Positions 33,137 to 41,487 of a DNA stretch of 64,000 nt are shown in pieces. How positions within the stretch are numbered: the stretch's first letter is position 1; each line of letters begins with the position of its first letter. The position numbers and the translations under genes were made by a program. Below the pieces are notes generated by a model. That model did no database searches. It had not been told where the DNA came from and was given only the letters and a program-made list of their open reading frames with translations. This DNA is from Arthrobacter pullicola (GTDB taxonomy: Bacteria; Actinomycetota; Actinomycetes; Actinomycetales; Micrococcaceae). The stretch lies in NCBI RefSeq assembly GCF_014836875.1, contig NZ_JACSQC010000005.1, forward strand, positions 62,001-126,000, written 5' to 3'.

Positions 33137-35320
33137 ATGACTACTACGCAGCCTCCCGTCGCCAAGAAGGTACCCACCGAGCGCATCCACCACGGCCAGA
33201 CGTTCGTTGACGATTACGAGTGGCTGCGCGAGAAGGAAAACCCCGAGGTGATCGCGCACCTTGAGGCCGAGAACGCCTACACCGAGTCCGTGACGGCAAA
33301 CCAGGAGGAACTGCGGCAAAGGATCTTCGACGAGATCAAGGCCCGGACGGTGGAAACCGATCTCTCGGTCCCGGCCCGGAAACGCGGCTGGTGGTATTAC
33401 ACCCGGACCGAAGAGGGCCAGCAGTACGGCATCCACTGCCGCACCGCGGCGCAGGACACCGGAGACCTGCATGCCGACTGGACCCCGCCCGTCGTCGAAC
33501 CCGGGGTTCCGGTGCCCGGCGAACAGATCCTGATCGACGGCAACGCCGAAGCCGAGGGCAAACCCTTCTTCTCCCTCGGCGGCCTCGCCGTCACGGAGGA
33601 CGGCAACCTGCTGGCGTACTCAGAAGACAATGCCGGGGACGAGCGCTTCACGCTGCGCATCAAGGACCTCCGCACCGGGGAACTGCTGCCGGACGTGGTC
33701 AGCAACGTTTTCTACTCCCTGGCCTTCTCCCCCGACGGCACCTGCGTCTTCTACACCGTGGTCGATGATTCCTGGCGCCCGTACCAGATCAAGTCCCACA
33801 CCCTGGGCACCCCGGTGGAGGACGACGCCGTTATCTACCAGGAAGACGACGTCGCCATGTGGACCGGCTTCGATCTCTCCGCCGACCGGACGCAGCTGCT
33901 GATCGGCATCAGCACCTCCGAGTACAGCGAATACCGGGTGCTGGACTTCGACGATCCCACCGGAACCGTCCGCACCCTTATTCCGCGCAGCGAACGCATC
34001 CTCTACGAAGCCGAGCCGTTCACCCGCGGCGGGGTGCGCCAGTACCTCATCACGCACAACCGGGATGCGCTGAACTCCATGGTCTCCCTGGTCGCGGAAA
34101 CCGAATTCACCAAACCGTTGACCGAACAGGACTGGCACACCGTCGTGGCGCACGACGACGCCGTCCGGGTCAACGGGGCATCGGTCACCCGCACGCACGT
34201 CCTCGTTTCGGTCCGCAAGGACACCACCGAGCGGGTGCAGGTCCTGCCGCTGGAGGGCCTCGGCACCCCTGCCCAGCCCAGCCCCACCGAACCCGCCTTT
34301 GACGAAGAGCTGTACACGGCGGGCCTGACCAACGCCGAGTACGATTCCCCGATCATCCGGCTGAGCTACACGTCCTACCTGACTCCGCCGCGGGTCTATG
34401 ACTACATCCTGGCCAGCGGCGAATTGGAACTTCGCAAGGAAACCCCGGTCCGCGGCGGCTATAACCCCGCCGACTACGTTGCGGAACGGGATTGGGCGAC
34501 GGCGCCGGATGGCACCCGGGTGCCGCTTTCGGTGCTGCGCCGCACTGAGGTACAGCGGGACGGCTCCAACCCGGCACTGGTTTACGCTTACGGCAGCTAC
34601 GAAATTTCCATGGATCCGGCGTTCAATATCGCCCGGCTGTCGCTGCTGGACCGCGGAGTCATCTTCGTCGTCGCGCACATCCGCGGCGGCGGAGAAATGG
34701 GCCGCGCCTGGTATGACCAGGGCAAGAAACTGCACAAGAAGAACAGCTTCACCGACTTCGTTGCCGCCACCGATCATGTGGCCGCCTCCGGCTGGGTGGA
34801 CCCGGCCCGGATCGCTGCGATGGGAGGCTCCGCCGGCGGACTGCTGATGGGCGCCGTAGCGAACCTGGCCCCGGAGAAATATAAGGCGGTTGTGGCGCAG
34901 GTGCCGTTCGTGGACGCCCTGACCTCGATCCTGGATCCGGATCTGCCGCTCTCAGCCCTGGAGTGGGAGGAATGGGGCAACCCCATCACTGATCCCGAGG
35001 TCTACCGCTACATGAGCGAGTACACCCCGTATGAGAACATCCGCGCCGTGGACTACCCCCGGATCGCGGCGGTCACCAGCTTCAATGACACCCGGGTGCT
35101 GTACGTGGAGCCGGCCAAGTGGGTCGCCAAACTCCGCGAAGTCACCACCGGCTCCGAACCGATTGTGCTGAAGATCGAGATGGAAGGCGGCCACGGCGGA
35201 GCGTCCGGACGGTACGAGGCGTGGAAGGACCGCGCCTGGGACTATGCCTTTGTCCTGGATGCCCTGGACGCCCGGGACCTGCTGCCGGCCGCCGGTTCAC
35301 CGGTGCAAACGAGCAGGTAA
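33137..35320 (+). CDS. S9A serine peptidase, oligopeptidase B type
   Basis: Cytosolic prolyl-oligopeptidase-family enzyme of 727 residues. An N-terminal beta-propeller covers about residues 70-420. The catalytic alpha/beta-hydrolase domain holds the triad Ser565 (GGSAGG), Asp651 (SFNDTRV) and His686 (GGHGG). The RGGGEMGRAWY segment is the usual S9A signature. Oligopeptidase B cuts short peptides after Arg or Lys; that specificity is inferred from overall similarity. No signal peptide is present. A single gene closed by a terminator. Confidence 0.92.
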   Translation: MTTTQPPVAKKVPTERIHHGQTFVDDYEWLREKENPEVIAHLEAENAYTESVTANQEELRQRIFDEIKARTVETDLSVPARKRGWWYYTRTEEGQQYGIHCRTAAQDTGDLHADWTPPVVEPGVPVPGEQILIDGNAEAEGKPFFSLGGLAVTEDGNLLAYSEDNAGDERFTLRIKDLRTGELLPDVVSNVFYSLAFSPDGTCVFYTVVDDSWRPYQIKSHTLGTPVEDDAVIYQEDDVAMWTGFDLSADRTQLLIGISTSEYSEYRVLDFDDPTGTVRTLIPRSERILYEAEPFTRGGVRQYLITHNRDALNSMVSLVAETEFTKPLTEQDWHTVVAHDDAVRVNGASVTRTHVLVSVRKDTTERVQVLPLEGLGTPAQPSPTEPAFDEELYTAGLTNAEYDSPIIRLSYTSYLTPPRVYDYILASGELELRKETPVRGGYNPADYVAERDWATAPDGTRVPLSVLRRTEVQRDGSNPALVYAYGSYEISMDPAFNIARLSLLDRGVIFVVAHIRGGGEMGRAWYDQGKKLHKKNSFTDFVAATDHVAASGWVDPARIAAMGGSAGGLLMGAVANLAPEKYKAVVAQVPFVDALTSILDPDLPLSALEWEEWGNPITDPEVYRYMSEYTPYENIRAVDYPRIAAVTSFNDTRVLYVEPAKWVAKLREVTTGSEPIVLKIEMEGGHGGASGRYEAWKDRAWDYAFVLDALDARDLLPAAGSPVQTSR

Positions 35321-35325
35321 TACAG

Positions 35326-35368
35326 CCAGCGGCGGGAGCCGGGTGCGTTGCATCCGACTCCCGCCGCT
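35326..35368 (+). terminator. Intrinsic-type hairpin after the peptidase gene
   Basis: A 12-bp perfect stem (CAGCGGCGGGAG with CTCCCGCCGCTG) followed by TGTGTTTAAG. It begins 5 bp after the stop codon. Confidence 0.8.
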
Positions 35369-35457
35369 GTGTTTAAGCCGTGTTCGGGGTAGTGAGAAAG
35401 CCCTACCGGTAAAACGATCCTCCGGCGCTCCTTTCCCGCGCACCCGCGCGGGCCGCC

Positions 35458-36243
35458 TTAGTCAGCGTTGCCGGCCTCCGGAGCCTGTGGGCGGGGCCGG
35501 GGATGCGGGGCCGGCTGGTCTGGCGGCGAACGGCGACCTGACCGGTTGTGGCCTGGACGGCGGCCTGGCCGGATAAGCCCGGCCACCACAAAGACCAGAG
35601 TCAGCGCGATGACACCAAGGAAGATCAGGTCCAGGTTGTCCCGGACAAAAGGCACCCGGTCTCCCAGCAGGAAACCCAGCAGGGTGACGCTCAGGGCCCA
35701 GACGGCGGCGCCGATGGCGTTGTAGGCGATGAACGTCGCGTAATGCATCCGCCCGACTCCAGCCACCACGGGCGTGAAGGTGCGGATGACCGGAATGAAC
35801 CGTGCCAGCACTACCGCTTTGCCGCCGTGACGGGCGAAAAACGTTTCCGCACGGGTGACGTTCTCCTGCCGGAACAGCCGGGAATCCGGCCGGTTGAAGA
35901 CCACCGGCCCGGCCTTCCGTCCGATGAAATAGCCAAGCTGGTCACCGGCGAAGGCGCAGAGGGCAATGAACAGGATCAGCAGCCAGATGTTTATCTGGAT
36001 CGCCCCGGTGGCCACCAGGAGGCCGGCCGTAAAGAGCAGGGAGTCGCCCGGGAGGAAAAACCCGATCAGCAGGCCGGTTTCCACAAAGACGATTCCGCAG
36101 ACCAGCAGGACCACCCAGGGTCCGATTGCAGGGTCGGCGAGAAACACCTGCGGATCCAGCCATTCCGGCAGCAGGGAGGACATAACAGGCTGCAGCGCTC
36201 CCGGCACTGCCAAGGGAAAGGTCACTTTCACAGGGTATGCCAT
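35458..36243 (-). CDS. DedA family membrane protein
   Basis: Integral membrane protein, 261 residues from ATG 36243. The DedA/VTT core is clear: ETGLLIGFFLPGDSLLF, GDQLGYFIGRKAG and RFIPVIRTFTPVVAG. Family members translocate lipids such as undecaprenyl phosphate or support membrane potential; which applies here is open. ATG 36183 would give 241 residues and a family-typical start (SSLLPEWLDP); neither start has a good ribosome-binding site. The C-terminal tail of about 40 residues is Arg/Pro-rich and soluble. Confidence 0.87.
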   Translation of the reverse strand: MAYPVKVTFPLAVPGALQPVMSSLLPEWLDPQVFLADPAIGPWVVLLVCGIVFVETGLLIGFFLPGDSLLFTAGLLVATGAIQINIWLLILFIALCAFAGDQLGYFIGRKAGPVVFNRPDSRLFRQENVTRAETFFARHGGKAVVLARFIPVIRTFTPVVAGVGRMHYATFIAYNAIGAAVWALSVTLLGFLLGDRVPFVRDNLDLIFLGVIALTLVFVVAGLIRPGRRPGHNRSGRRSPPDQPAPHPRPRPQAPEAGNAD

Positions 36244-36319
36244 GCCCCGTACAGCCGCCTGGGAGCACCGCTGACCGCGGAATTCTCCCGGTCACACACC
36301 CTGCGCACCCTCAACAAAT

Positions 36320-36365
36320 TTGACAGTGACAGCGCTCACAGGATTACCTAATGAACATTCGGTAA
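36320..36365 (+). promoter_or_regulatory. paaI promoter with PaaR operator-like site
   Basis: TTGACA (36320-36325) is a consensus -35; TACCTA (36345-36350) is a poorer -10 at 19 bp. The operator-like sequence at 36347-36365 reads TTACCGAATGTTCATTAGG on the minus strand, sharing TTACCGA and GTTC with the paaA site. It overlaps the -10, which fits repression. Confidence 0.55.
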
Positions 36366-36382
36366 AGAAAAGTGAGGGCCCC

Positions 36383-36859
36383 ATGGCTGACTACGGTGTC
36401 ACCACCCCGGACCGCGAACTGCGTCCGGCCCACCCCATCCTCGAAAATGATGCCACCTCCGACTGGCTGGGCATCGACGTCGTCCGCCTTGGTAATGGCG
36501 AGGCTGTCATCACCATGGAGCTGCGGCCGGAGATGCTCAACGGTTTCTCCATTGCGCACGGCGGCATGGTCTTCGCCTTTGCAGACACTGCCTTCGCTCT
36601 GGCCTGCAACCCCTCCACCGCAGATTCCCTTGCCGGGATGGAGACCATAACGGTGGCATCCGGCGCTGACATCAACTTCATTTCCTCAGCCCGGGCCGGG
36701 GAAAAGCTTCGGGCAGAAGCAGCCCGGCGTGCAGGCGCGGGCCGCAGCGGCGTCTACGACATCGAGGTCACCGCCGAAGCGCCGGATGGGAGCAGCCGGG
36801 TCATCGCGGAATTCCGCGGACGATCCCGCACCATCCCGAATCCCGCCCGCCAGTCCTAG
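36383..36859 (+). CDS. paaI: Phenylacetate-pathway thioesterase
   Basis: Hotdog-fold hydroxyphenylacetyl-CoA thioesterase of 158 residues, thought to rescue CoA when pathway intermediates stall. The key segment LNGFSIAHGGMVFAFADTAF (residues 53-72) contains the HGG oxyanion turn and the catalytic aspartate. ATG 36383 is preceded by GAGGGCC. It is the first gene of a paaI-paaK unit, with a hairpin between the two. Confidence 0.92.
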   Translation: MADYGVTTPDRELRPAHPILENDATSDWLGIDVVRLGNGEAVITMELRPEMLNGFSIAHGGMVFAFADTAFALACNPSTADSLAGMETITVASGADINFISSARAGEKLRAEAARRAGAGRSGVYDIEVTAEAPDGSSRVIAEFRGRSRTIPNPARQS

Positions 36860-36878
36860 CCCGCACCAACTGCTCCCC

Positions 36879-36903
36879 GCCCGGCGGAGCTGCACCGCCG
36901 GGC
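36879..36903 (+). terminator. Hairpin between paaI and paaK
   Basis: A 9-bp perfect stem (GCCCGGCGG, 7-nt loop, CCGCCGGGC) and no T-run. It is more likely an attenuator or mRNA-stability element than a full terminator. Confidence 0.55.
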
Positions 36904-36984
36904 AGATATGCCAAAACACTTCCCCTTCCGCCGCACGCCCTGCAGAATCAGCCCCACCACCCCCTCCCCGAAGGTTTCCAGCGC

Positions 36985-38328
36985 ATGAATACCGTCTCCA
37001 CCATCAAGGCCACCGCAGCCGACCCCGCCACCCTCGATCCCGAGGAGCTGATGAGCCGGGCGGAAATCGAAGCCCTCCAGCTGACCCGCCTGCAGGAAAC
37101 GGTGCGGTACGCCTATGAGCGGGTACCGCTGTACACGAAGAAGTTCGACGACGCCGGTGTCCACCCGGACGATCTCAAGGAGCTGGCGGACCTCGCCAAG
37201 TTCCCGTTCACCACCAAGGAAGACCTGCGGCAGAGCTATCCGTTCGGGATGTTTGCCGTCCCCATGGAGCAGGTGGCCCGGATTCATGCGTCCTCCGGCA
37301 CCACCGGCCGGCCAACGGTTGTTGGCTACACCAAGGGCGACCTTGACCGCTGGGGAACCCTGGTGGCCCGGTCGCTGCGCGCCTCCGGCGTGAAGTCGAA
37401 CTACAAGGTGCACAATGCGTACGGCTACGGCTTGTTCACCGGTGGTCTGGGCGCGCATTTCGGTGCCGAGAAGCTGGGCTGCACGGTGATTCCGATGTCC
37501 GGCGGCCAGACCGAGCGGCAGATCCAGATGATCCAGGACTTCGAGCCGGATACCATCCTCTGCACTCCGACCTACCTGCTGACGATTGCCGATGCCATGA
37601 AGAAGGCCGGCATCGATCCGCGTTCCACGTCGCTGAAGAACGCCGTGCTGGGCGCCGAGCCCTGGACCGAGGAAATGCGCCACGAACTCGAAGTCCTGCT
37701 GGACCTCGATGCGTGCGACATCTACGGCCTGTCCGAGGTGATGGGCCCGGGTGTGGCCGGCGAATGCGTCGAGACCAAGGACGGTGCGCACATCTGGGAG
37801 GATCATTTCCGCCCCGAGATCATCGACCCGTTTGATGACACCCGCGTCCTGGAAGACGGTGAACACGGCGAGCTGGTCTTCACCTCGCTCACCAAGGAAG
37901 CCCTGCCGATCATCCGCTACCGCACCCACGACCTCACCCGGCTGCTGCCGGGCACGGCCCGTCCGGGCATGCGGCGGATGGGCCGGATCACCGGACGCAA
38001 CGATGACATGATCATCCTGCGCGGCGTGAACCTGTTCCCCAGCCAGATCGAGGAAATCGCCCTGCGCATTCCCGCCCTGAGCCCGCACTTCCAGCTGGAA
38101 ATCACCCGGCCGGACCGCATGGACGAGCTCACGGTCAAGATCGAGCGCCGCACGGAATCCAGCTCGGAGGACTGCCTCCGAGCCGCAGCCGAACTCAAAT
38201 CCCAGATTAAGATCCACGTGGGCTCCTCCTGCACCATCAACGTGGTGGAGCCGGGTTCCCTGGCCCGTTCCAGCGGCAAACTGCGCCGGATCTACGATCT
38301 CCGCAAGAAGACGGAAGCCCAGGCCTAA
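36985..38328 (+). CDS. paaK: Phenylacetate-CoA ligase
   Basis: AMP-forming ligase of 447 residues that activates phenylacetate to phenylacetyl-CoA, the entry step of the pathway. The AMP-binding P-loop HASSGTTGRP ends at residue 110. Further motifs are NAYGYGLFTGGLG, CDIYGLSEVMGPG, the YRTHD hinge and the late GRNDDMIILRGVNLFP. ATG 36985 has GAAGG upstream. Length and motif order fit the PaaK family well. Confidence 0.95.
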   Translation: MNTVSTIKATAADPATLDPEELMSRAEIEALQLTRLQETVRYAYERVPLYTKKFDDAGVHPDDLKELADLAKFPFTTKEDLRQSYPFGMFAVPMEQVARIHASSGTTGRPTVVGYTKGDLDRWGTLVARSLRASGVKSNYKVHNAYGYGLFTGGLGAHFGAEKLGCTVIPMSGGQTERQIQMIQDFEPDTILCTPTYLLTIADAMKKAGIDPRSTSLKNAVLGAEPWTEEMRHELEVLLDLDACDIYGLSEVMGPGVAGECVETKDGAHIWEDHFRPEIIDPFDDTRVLEDGEHGELVFTSLTKEALPIIRYRTHDLTRLLPGTARPGMRRMGRITGRNDDMIILRGVNLFPSQIEEIALRIPALSPHFQLEITRPDRMDELTVKIERRTESSSEDCLRAAAELKSQIKIHVGSSCTINVVEPGSLARSSGKLRRIYDLRKKTEAQA

Positions 38329-38338
38329 CTCCGCTTTC

Positions 38339-38364
38339 GGTTGGCCGGCCTGGTCCGGCCAACC
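38339..38364 (+). terminator. Hairpin between paaK and paaR
   Basis: A 10-bp perfect stem (GGTTGGCCGG, 6-nt loop, CCGGCCAACC). Its right arm runs into the operator-like site in front of paaR. Confidence 0.65.
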
Positions 38365-38374
38365 GAACGTTCAT
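38362..38374 (+). promoter_or_regulatory. PaaR operator-like site upstream of paaR
   Basis: ACCGAACGTTCAT matches the paaI site (ACCGAATGTTCAT) at 12 of 13 positions and ends 14 bp before ATG 38389, which suggests autoregulation. Confidence 0.55.
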
Positions 38375-38388
38375 GGGAAAATATCCAG

Positions 38389-39024
38389 ATGGCTAAGACT
38401 CCGACCTCCCCTGCTTCCCCGCCCGCTGCCGCCAACGGCACCCGCCGGGGCCGGCCGGGTTATGACCAGCAGACCGTGCTGAACATCGCCGTCGACGTCT
38501 TTAACCGCCACGGCTACGAGGCAACCTCCATGGGCATCCTCGCGGAGAACCTGGGCATCACGAAGTCCGCCATCTACCACCATGTGCCTTCGAAGGGCGA
38601 CCTGCTGCGCTTGGCCCTGGACAATGCGCTGGGCGGATTGGAAGGTGTCCTGGATGATCCGCGGGCTTCCACCGGACCTGCCGATGCGCGGCTGGAATTC
38701 GTCCTGCGCGGAACCATCCGGGTCCTGACGGACCGCCTGCCGTTCGTGACACTCCTGCTGCGCCTGCGCGGCAACACCGACATTGAGCGGGATGCCCTGG
38801 CCCGGCGCCGCGAATTCGATCACCGGGTAGCCCAGCTGGTCGACGCAGCGCGGTCCGAGGGTTCCCTGCGCGGCGATATTGACCCGCGCACCACCACCCG
38901 GCTGCTGTTCGGCACCATTAACTCGATCGTGGAATGGTACAAGCCCGGCGGGCCGATCGGCGCGGACAAACTCGCCGACGACGTTATTTCCATGGTGTTC
39001 GACGGCCTCCATAAAAAGGCCTGA
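38389..39024 (+). CDS. paaR: TetR-family regulator of phenylacetate genes
   Basis: A 211-residue TetR-type repressor. The N-terminal helix-turn-helix is clear (TSMGILAENLGITKSAIYHHV, given as SMGILAENLG and ITKSAIYHHV). A helical ligand domain follows. The preceding 17 residues are Pro/Ala-rich. It follows paaK and has an operator-like site in its own promoter. The likely ligand is phenylacetyl-CoA, as for other PaaR proteins; this is inferred. The same motif appears before paaA, paaI, paaZ and the thiolase operon. Confidence 0.87.
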   Translation: MAKTPTSPASPPAAANGTRRGRPGYDQQTVLNIAVDVFNRHGYEATSMGILAENLGITKSAIYHHVPSKGDLLRLALDNALGGLEGVLDDPRASTGPADARLEFVLRGTIRVLTDRLPFVTLLLRLRGNTDIERDALARRREFDHRVAQLVDAARSEGSLRGDIDPRTTTRLLFGTINSIVEWYKPGGPIGADKLADDVISMVFDGLHKKA

Positions 39025-39075
39025 CCAAACCCCTCCGCCGCTGGACGTTCCCGCCTCAGGGACTACTTTGTGACG

Positions 39076-39113
39076 CAGTAAAGCCCGCCTGACTTCCCAG
39101 GCGGGCTTTACTG
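39076..39113. terminator. Bidirectional terminator between paaR and paaZ
   Basis: A 16-bp perfect stem (CAGTAAAGCCCGCCTG with its complement, 6-nt loop). The A- and T-rich ends make it usable on both strands for the convergent genes. Confidence 0.9.
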
Positions 39114-39126
39114 TATCTCCGGAAAG

Positions 39127-41220
39127 CTAGGCGCGTTCCTTCTCCACGAGGGTCAGGACGTCGTAGGTCGCCACGATCTCGTTGTTCTGGTTATGCAGGA
39201 CGGCGTCCCACGCCACCTCGCCGTACTCATCCGTTTCCCGCGGGGTGATGCGCTTGGCGGTCAGCGTGACCCGGATCGAATCACCCGCGGCCACCGGAGT
39301 GATGAACCGCAGATTCTCCAGGCCGTAGTTCGCCAGCACAGGTCCCGGCGCCGGTTCGACGAACAGCCCGGCACCCCAGGACAGCAGCAGGTAACCGTGG
39401 GCCACGATGCCGGGGAAGAACGGGTTCGCCTCGGCAGCTTCCTGGTTGGTGTGGGCGTAGAAGGTGTCACCGGTGCTGTTCGCGAAAGCCGTAATGTCCT
39501 CGAGCGTGACCTCACGCAGTTCCGAGGCCATGGCGTCGCCGACCTTCAGCGTGGCCAGGTCCTTGCGGAACGGATGGGTTTCATCGAAGTTCCGGTCTGC
39601 TCCGGTGTGCCAGACGCCGGTGATGGCCGTCAGCATGTTGGGCGAGCCCTGGATGGCGGTGCGCTGCATGTGGTGCTTAACTGCGCGGATGCCGCCCAGT
39701 TCCTCGCCGCCGCCGGCGCGTCCCGGGCCGCCGTGGACCAGGTGCGGCACGGGTGAGCCGTGGCCGGTCGATGACCGCGCATCCTCACGGTTGAGCACGT
39801 GCACGCGGCCGTGGTGGCCGGCGATGCCGGTCACCAGTTCGCGGACGGTCTGCGGATCGTTGCTGCAGACCGTGGCGACGAGCGAGCCGCCGCCAAGCGC
39901 TGCCAGCCTGACGGCGTCGTCAGTGTCCTCGTAGCCGATCACCGAGGCGACGGGCCCGAAGGCTTCAACCGAGTGCAGCGCCTGCGCCTCGGAATTTTCC
40001 CAGGTCAGCAGGACCGGAGCCATAAACGCACCGTCCTCGGCCACGCCGCGGGATCCGTCGGCCTGCACAGTTTCCGGAGCGTCAAGGCTGCCGTAAGCGA
40101 TGGCGGCACCGGCGTCGAGCAGTGCCTGCACTGATTCCCGGACGCCGTCGCGCTGCTCGGTGGAAGCCAGGGCGCCCATGGTGACGCCCTCAGCGCGCGG
40201 GTCGCCCAGGACAACGCGTTCTTCGATCCGTTTGGCGGCGGCAGCAACGACGTCGTCCACCAGGGCGTTTGGCACGATCGCGCGGCGGATGCTGGTGCAC
40301 TTCTGGCCGGCCTTAACCGTCATTTCGGTGACGAGGGACTTCACGAAGGCGTCGAACTCCGGGGTGCCCGGAACGGCGTCGGGTCCCAGGATCGAGGCGT
40401 TCAGGGAGTCGGTTTCACTGGTGAAGCGCACCCCGCCTTCGATGACGTTGGGATGGTTCTTCAGTTTGTTGGCGGTCGACGCCGATCCGGTGAAGGAGAC
40501 CATGTCCCGGTAGTCCAGGTGGTCCAGCAGGTCCCGGGCGGAACCGGAGATCAGCTGCAGGGACCCGGCGGGCAGGATGCCGGATTCGATCATCATGCGC
40601 ACGGCGGCTTCGGTGAGGTACCCGGTGGGGGTGGCGGGCTTGACGATCGTCGGCACACCGGCCAGGAAAGCGGGGGCGAACTTCTCCAGCATGCCCCAGA
40701 CGGGGAAGTTGAACGCGTTGATCTGCACGGCGACGCCGGGAATGGACGTGTAGATGTGTTCGCCGATGAAGGAGCCGTCCTTGGAGAGGACTTCCGCAGT
40801 GCCGTCGATGACCACGGTGGCGTTCGGCAGTTCGCGGCGGCCCTTGGACCCGAAGGTAAAGAGCACGCCGATGCCGCCGTCGATGTCCACGAGGGAGTCG
40901 ATTTTGGTGGCGCCGGTGCGGGCGCTGATTTCGTAGAGTTCCGGGCGGCGGCCGTTGAGGTACTGCGCCAGTTCCTTGAGCTTCAGTGCGCGCTGGTGGA
41001 AGGTGAGTCCGGCCAGGCCGCGGTGGCCCACGGTCCGTCCATGCTCGACCGCGGCGGCCAGGTCCAGTCCGTCGGTGCTGACCAGGGCCAGGAGTTCGCC
41101 GGTGCTGGCATCGCGGACTTCGGCCGGGTTCGCGGCGGCGAGGCTGCCGCGCTCCGGGGTCCACCATTCGTCCTGGACGAAGCTGGGGACGACTTGCACG
41201 TCTATGGCGGTTGAGGTCAT
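39127..41220 (-). CDS. paaZ: Bifunctional oxepin-CoA hydrolase / 3-oxo-5,6-dehydrosuberyl-CoA semialdehyde dehydrogenase
   Basis: Two-domain enzyme of 697 residues. The N-terminal aldehyde dehydrogenase half has the nucleophile Cys308 in AGQKCTSIRRA and a conserved Glu269 in TSETDSLN. The C-terminal MaoC-like hydratase half carries the signature GDTFYAHTN followed by NPFFPGIVAHGYL. Together they open oxepin-CoA and oxidise the aldehyde before it can cyclise. ATG 41220 has AAAGGG upstream. It is a single-gene unit with a PaaR-like operator about 100 bp before it. Confidence 0.95.
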   Translation of the reverse strand: MTSTAIDVQVVPSFVQDEWWTPERGSLAAANPAEVRDASTGELLALVSTDGLDLAAAVEHGRTVGHRGLAGLTFHQRALKLKELAQYLNGRRPELYEISARTGATKIDSLVDIDGGIGVLFTFGSKGRRELPNATVVIDGTAEVLSKDGSFIGEHIYTSIPGVAVQINAFNFPVWGMLEKFAPAFLAGVPTIVKPATPTGYLTEAAVRMMIESGILPAGSLQLISGSARDLLDHLDYRDMVSFTGSASTANKLKNHPNVIEGGVRFTSETDSLNASILGPDAVPGTPEFDAFVKSLVTEMTVKAGQKCTSIRRAIVPNALVDDVVAAAAKRIEERVVLGDPRAEGVTMGALASTEQRDGVRESVQALLDAGAAIAYGSLDAPETVQADGSRGVAEDGAFMAPVLLTWENSEAQALHSVEAFGPVASVIGYEDTDDAVRLAALGGGSLVATVCSNDPQTVRELVTGIAGHHGRVHVLNREDARSSTGHGSPVPHLVHGGPGRAGGGEELGGIRAVKHHMQRTAIQGSPNMLTAITGVWHTGADRNFDETHPFRKDLATLKVGDAMASELREVTLEDITAFANSTGDTFYAHTNQEAAEANPFFPGIVAHGYLLLSWGAGLFVEPAPGPVLANYGLENLRFITPVAAGDSIRVTLTAKRITPRETDEYGEVAWDAVLHNQNNEIVATYDVLTLVEKERA

Positions 41221-41317
41221 CTTTGACGGACCCTTTCGATTCTGGACGTTCGTTGTCCGGTCCGGGGTGAACCAGCGGGGCATCCCGGCGGGGCGCACCC
41301 ATGGATAACTGACCGGA

Positions 41318-41339
41318 CGGTCGGTAATAAATCCAGCCT
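41318..41339 (-). promoter_or_regulatory. PaaR operator-like site upstream of paaZ
   Basis: ACTGACCGGACGGTCGGTAA is the most symmetrical of the five sites (ACTGACCG and CGGTaa arms around GACGGT). It is nearly the recalled corynebacterial PaaR motif. Confidence 0.7.
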
Positions 41340-41487
41340 ACATGAGAGTGCGCTGGAGCACACCACCACGGGGCGCCCCGGAATCGGGTTTGCCCTGCCG
41401 GGCGGCGTTTTGGCGGTTGCGCGTTCCGCATCGGGTGTCCGGGCGTTAGCTTGAGTGCTCCCCGTCCCCTGATGAAGGAGTCCCGTG

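Noticed and set aside
36244-41317. Mobile-element origin of the paa block
   Set aside because: No transposase, integrase, tRNA edge or flanking repeat was seen. Base composition looks like the surrounding genes.
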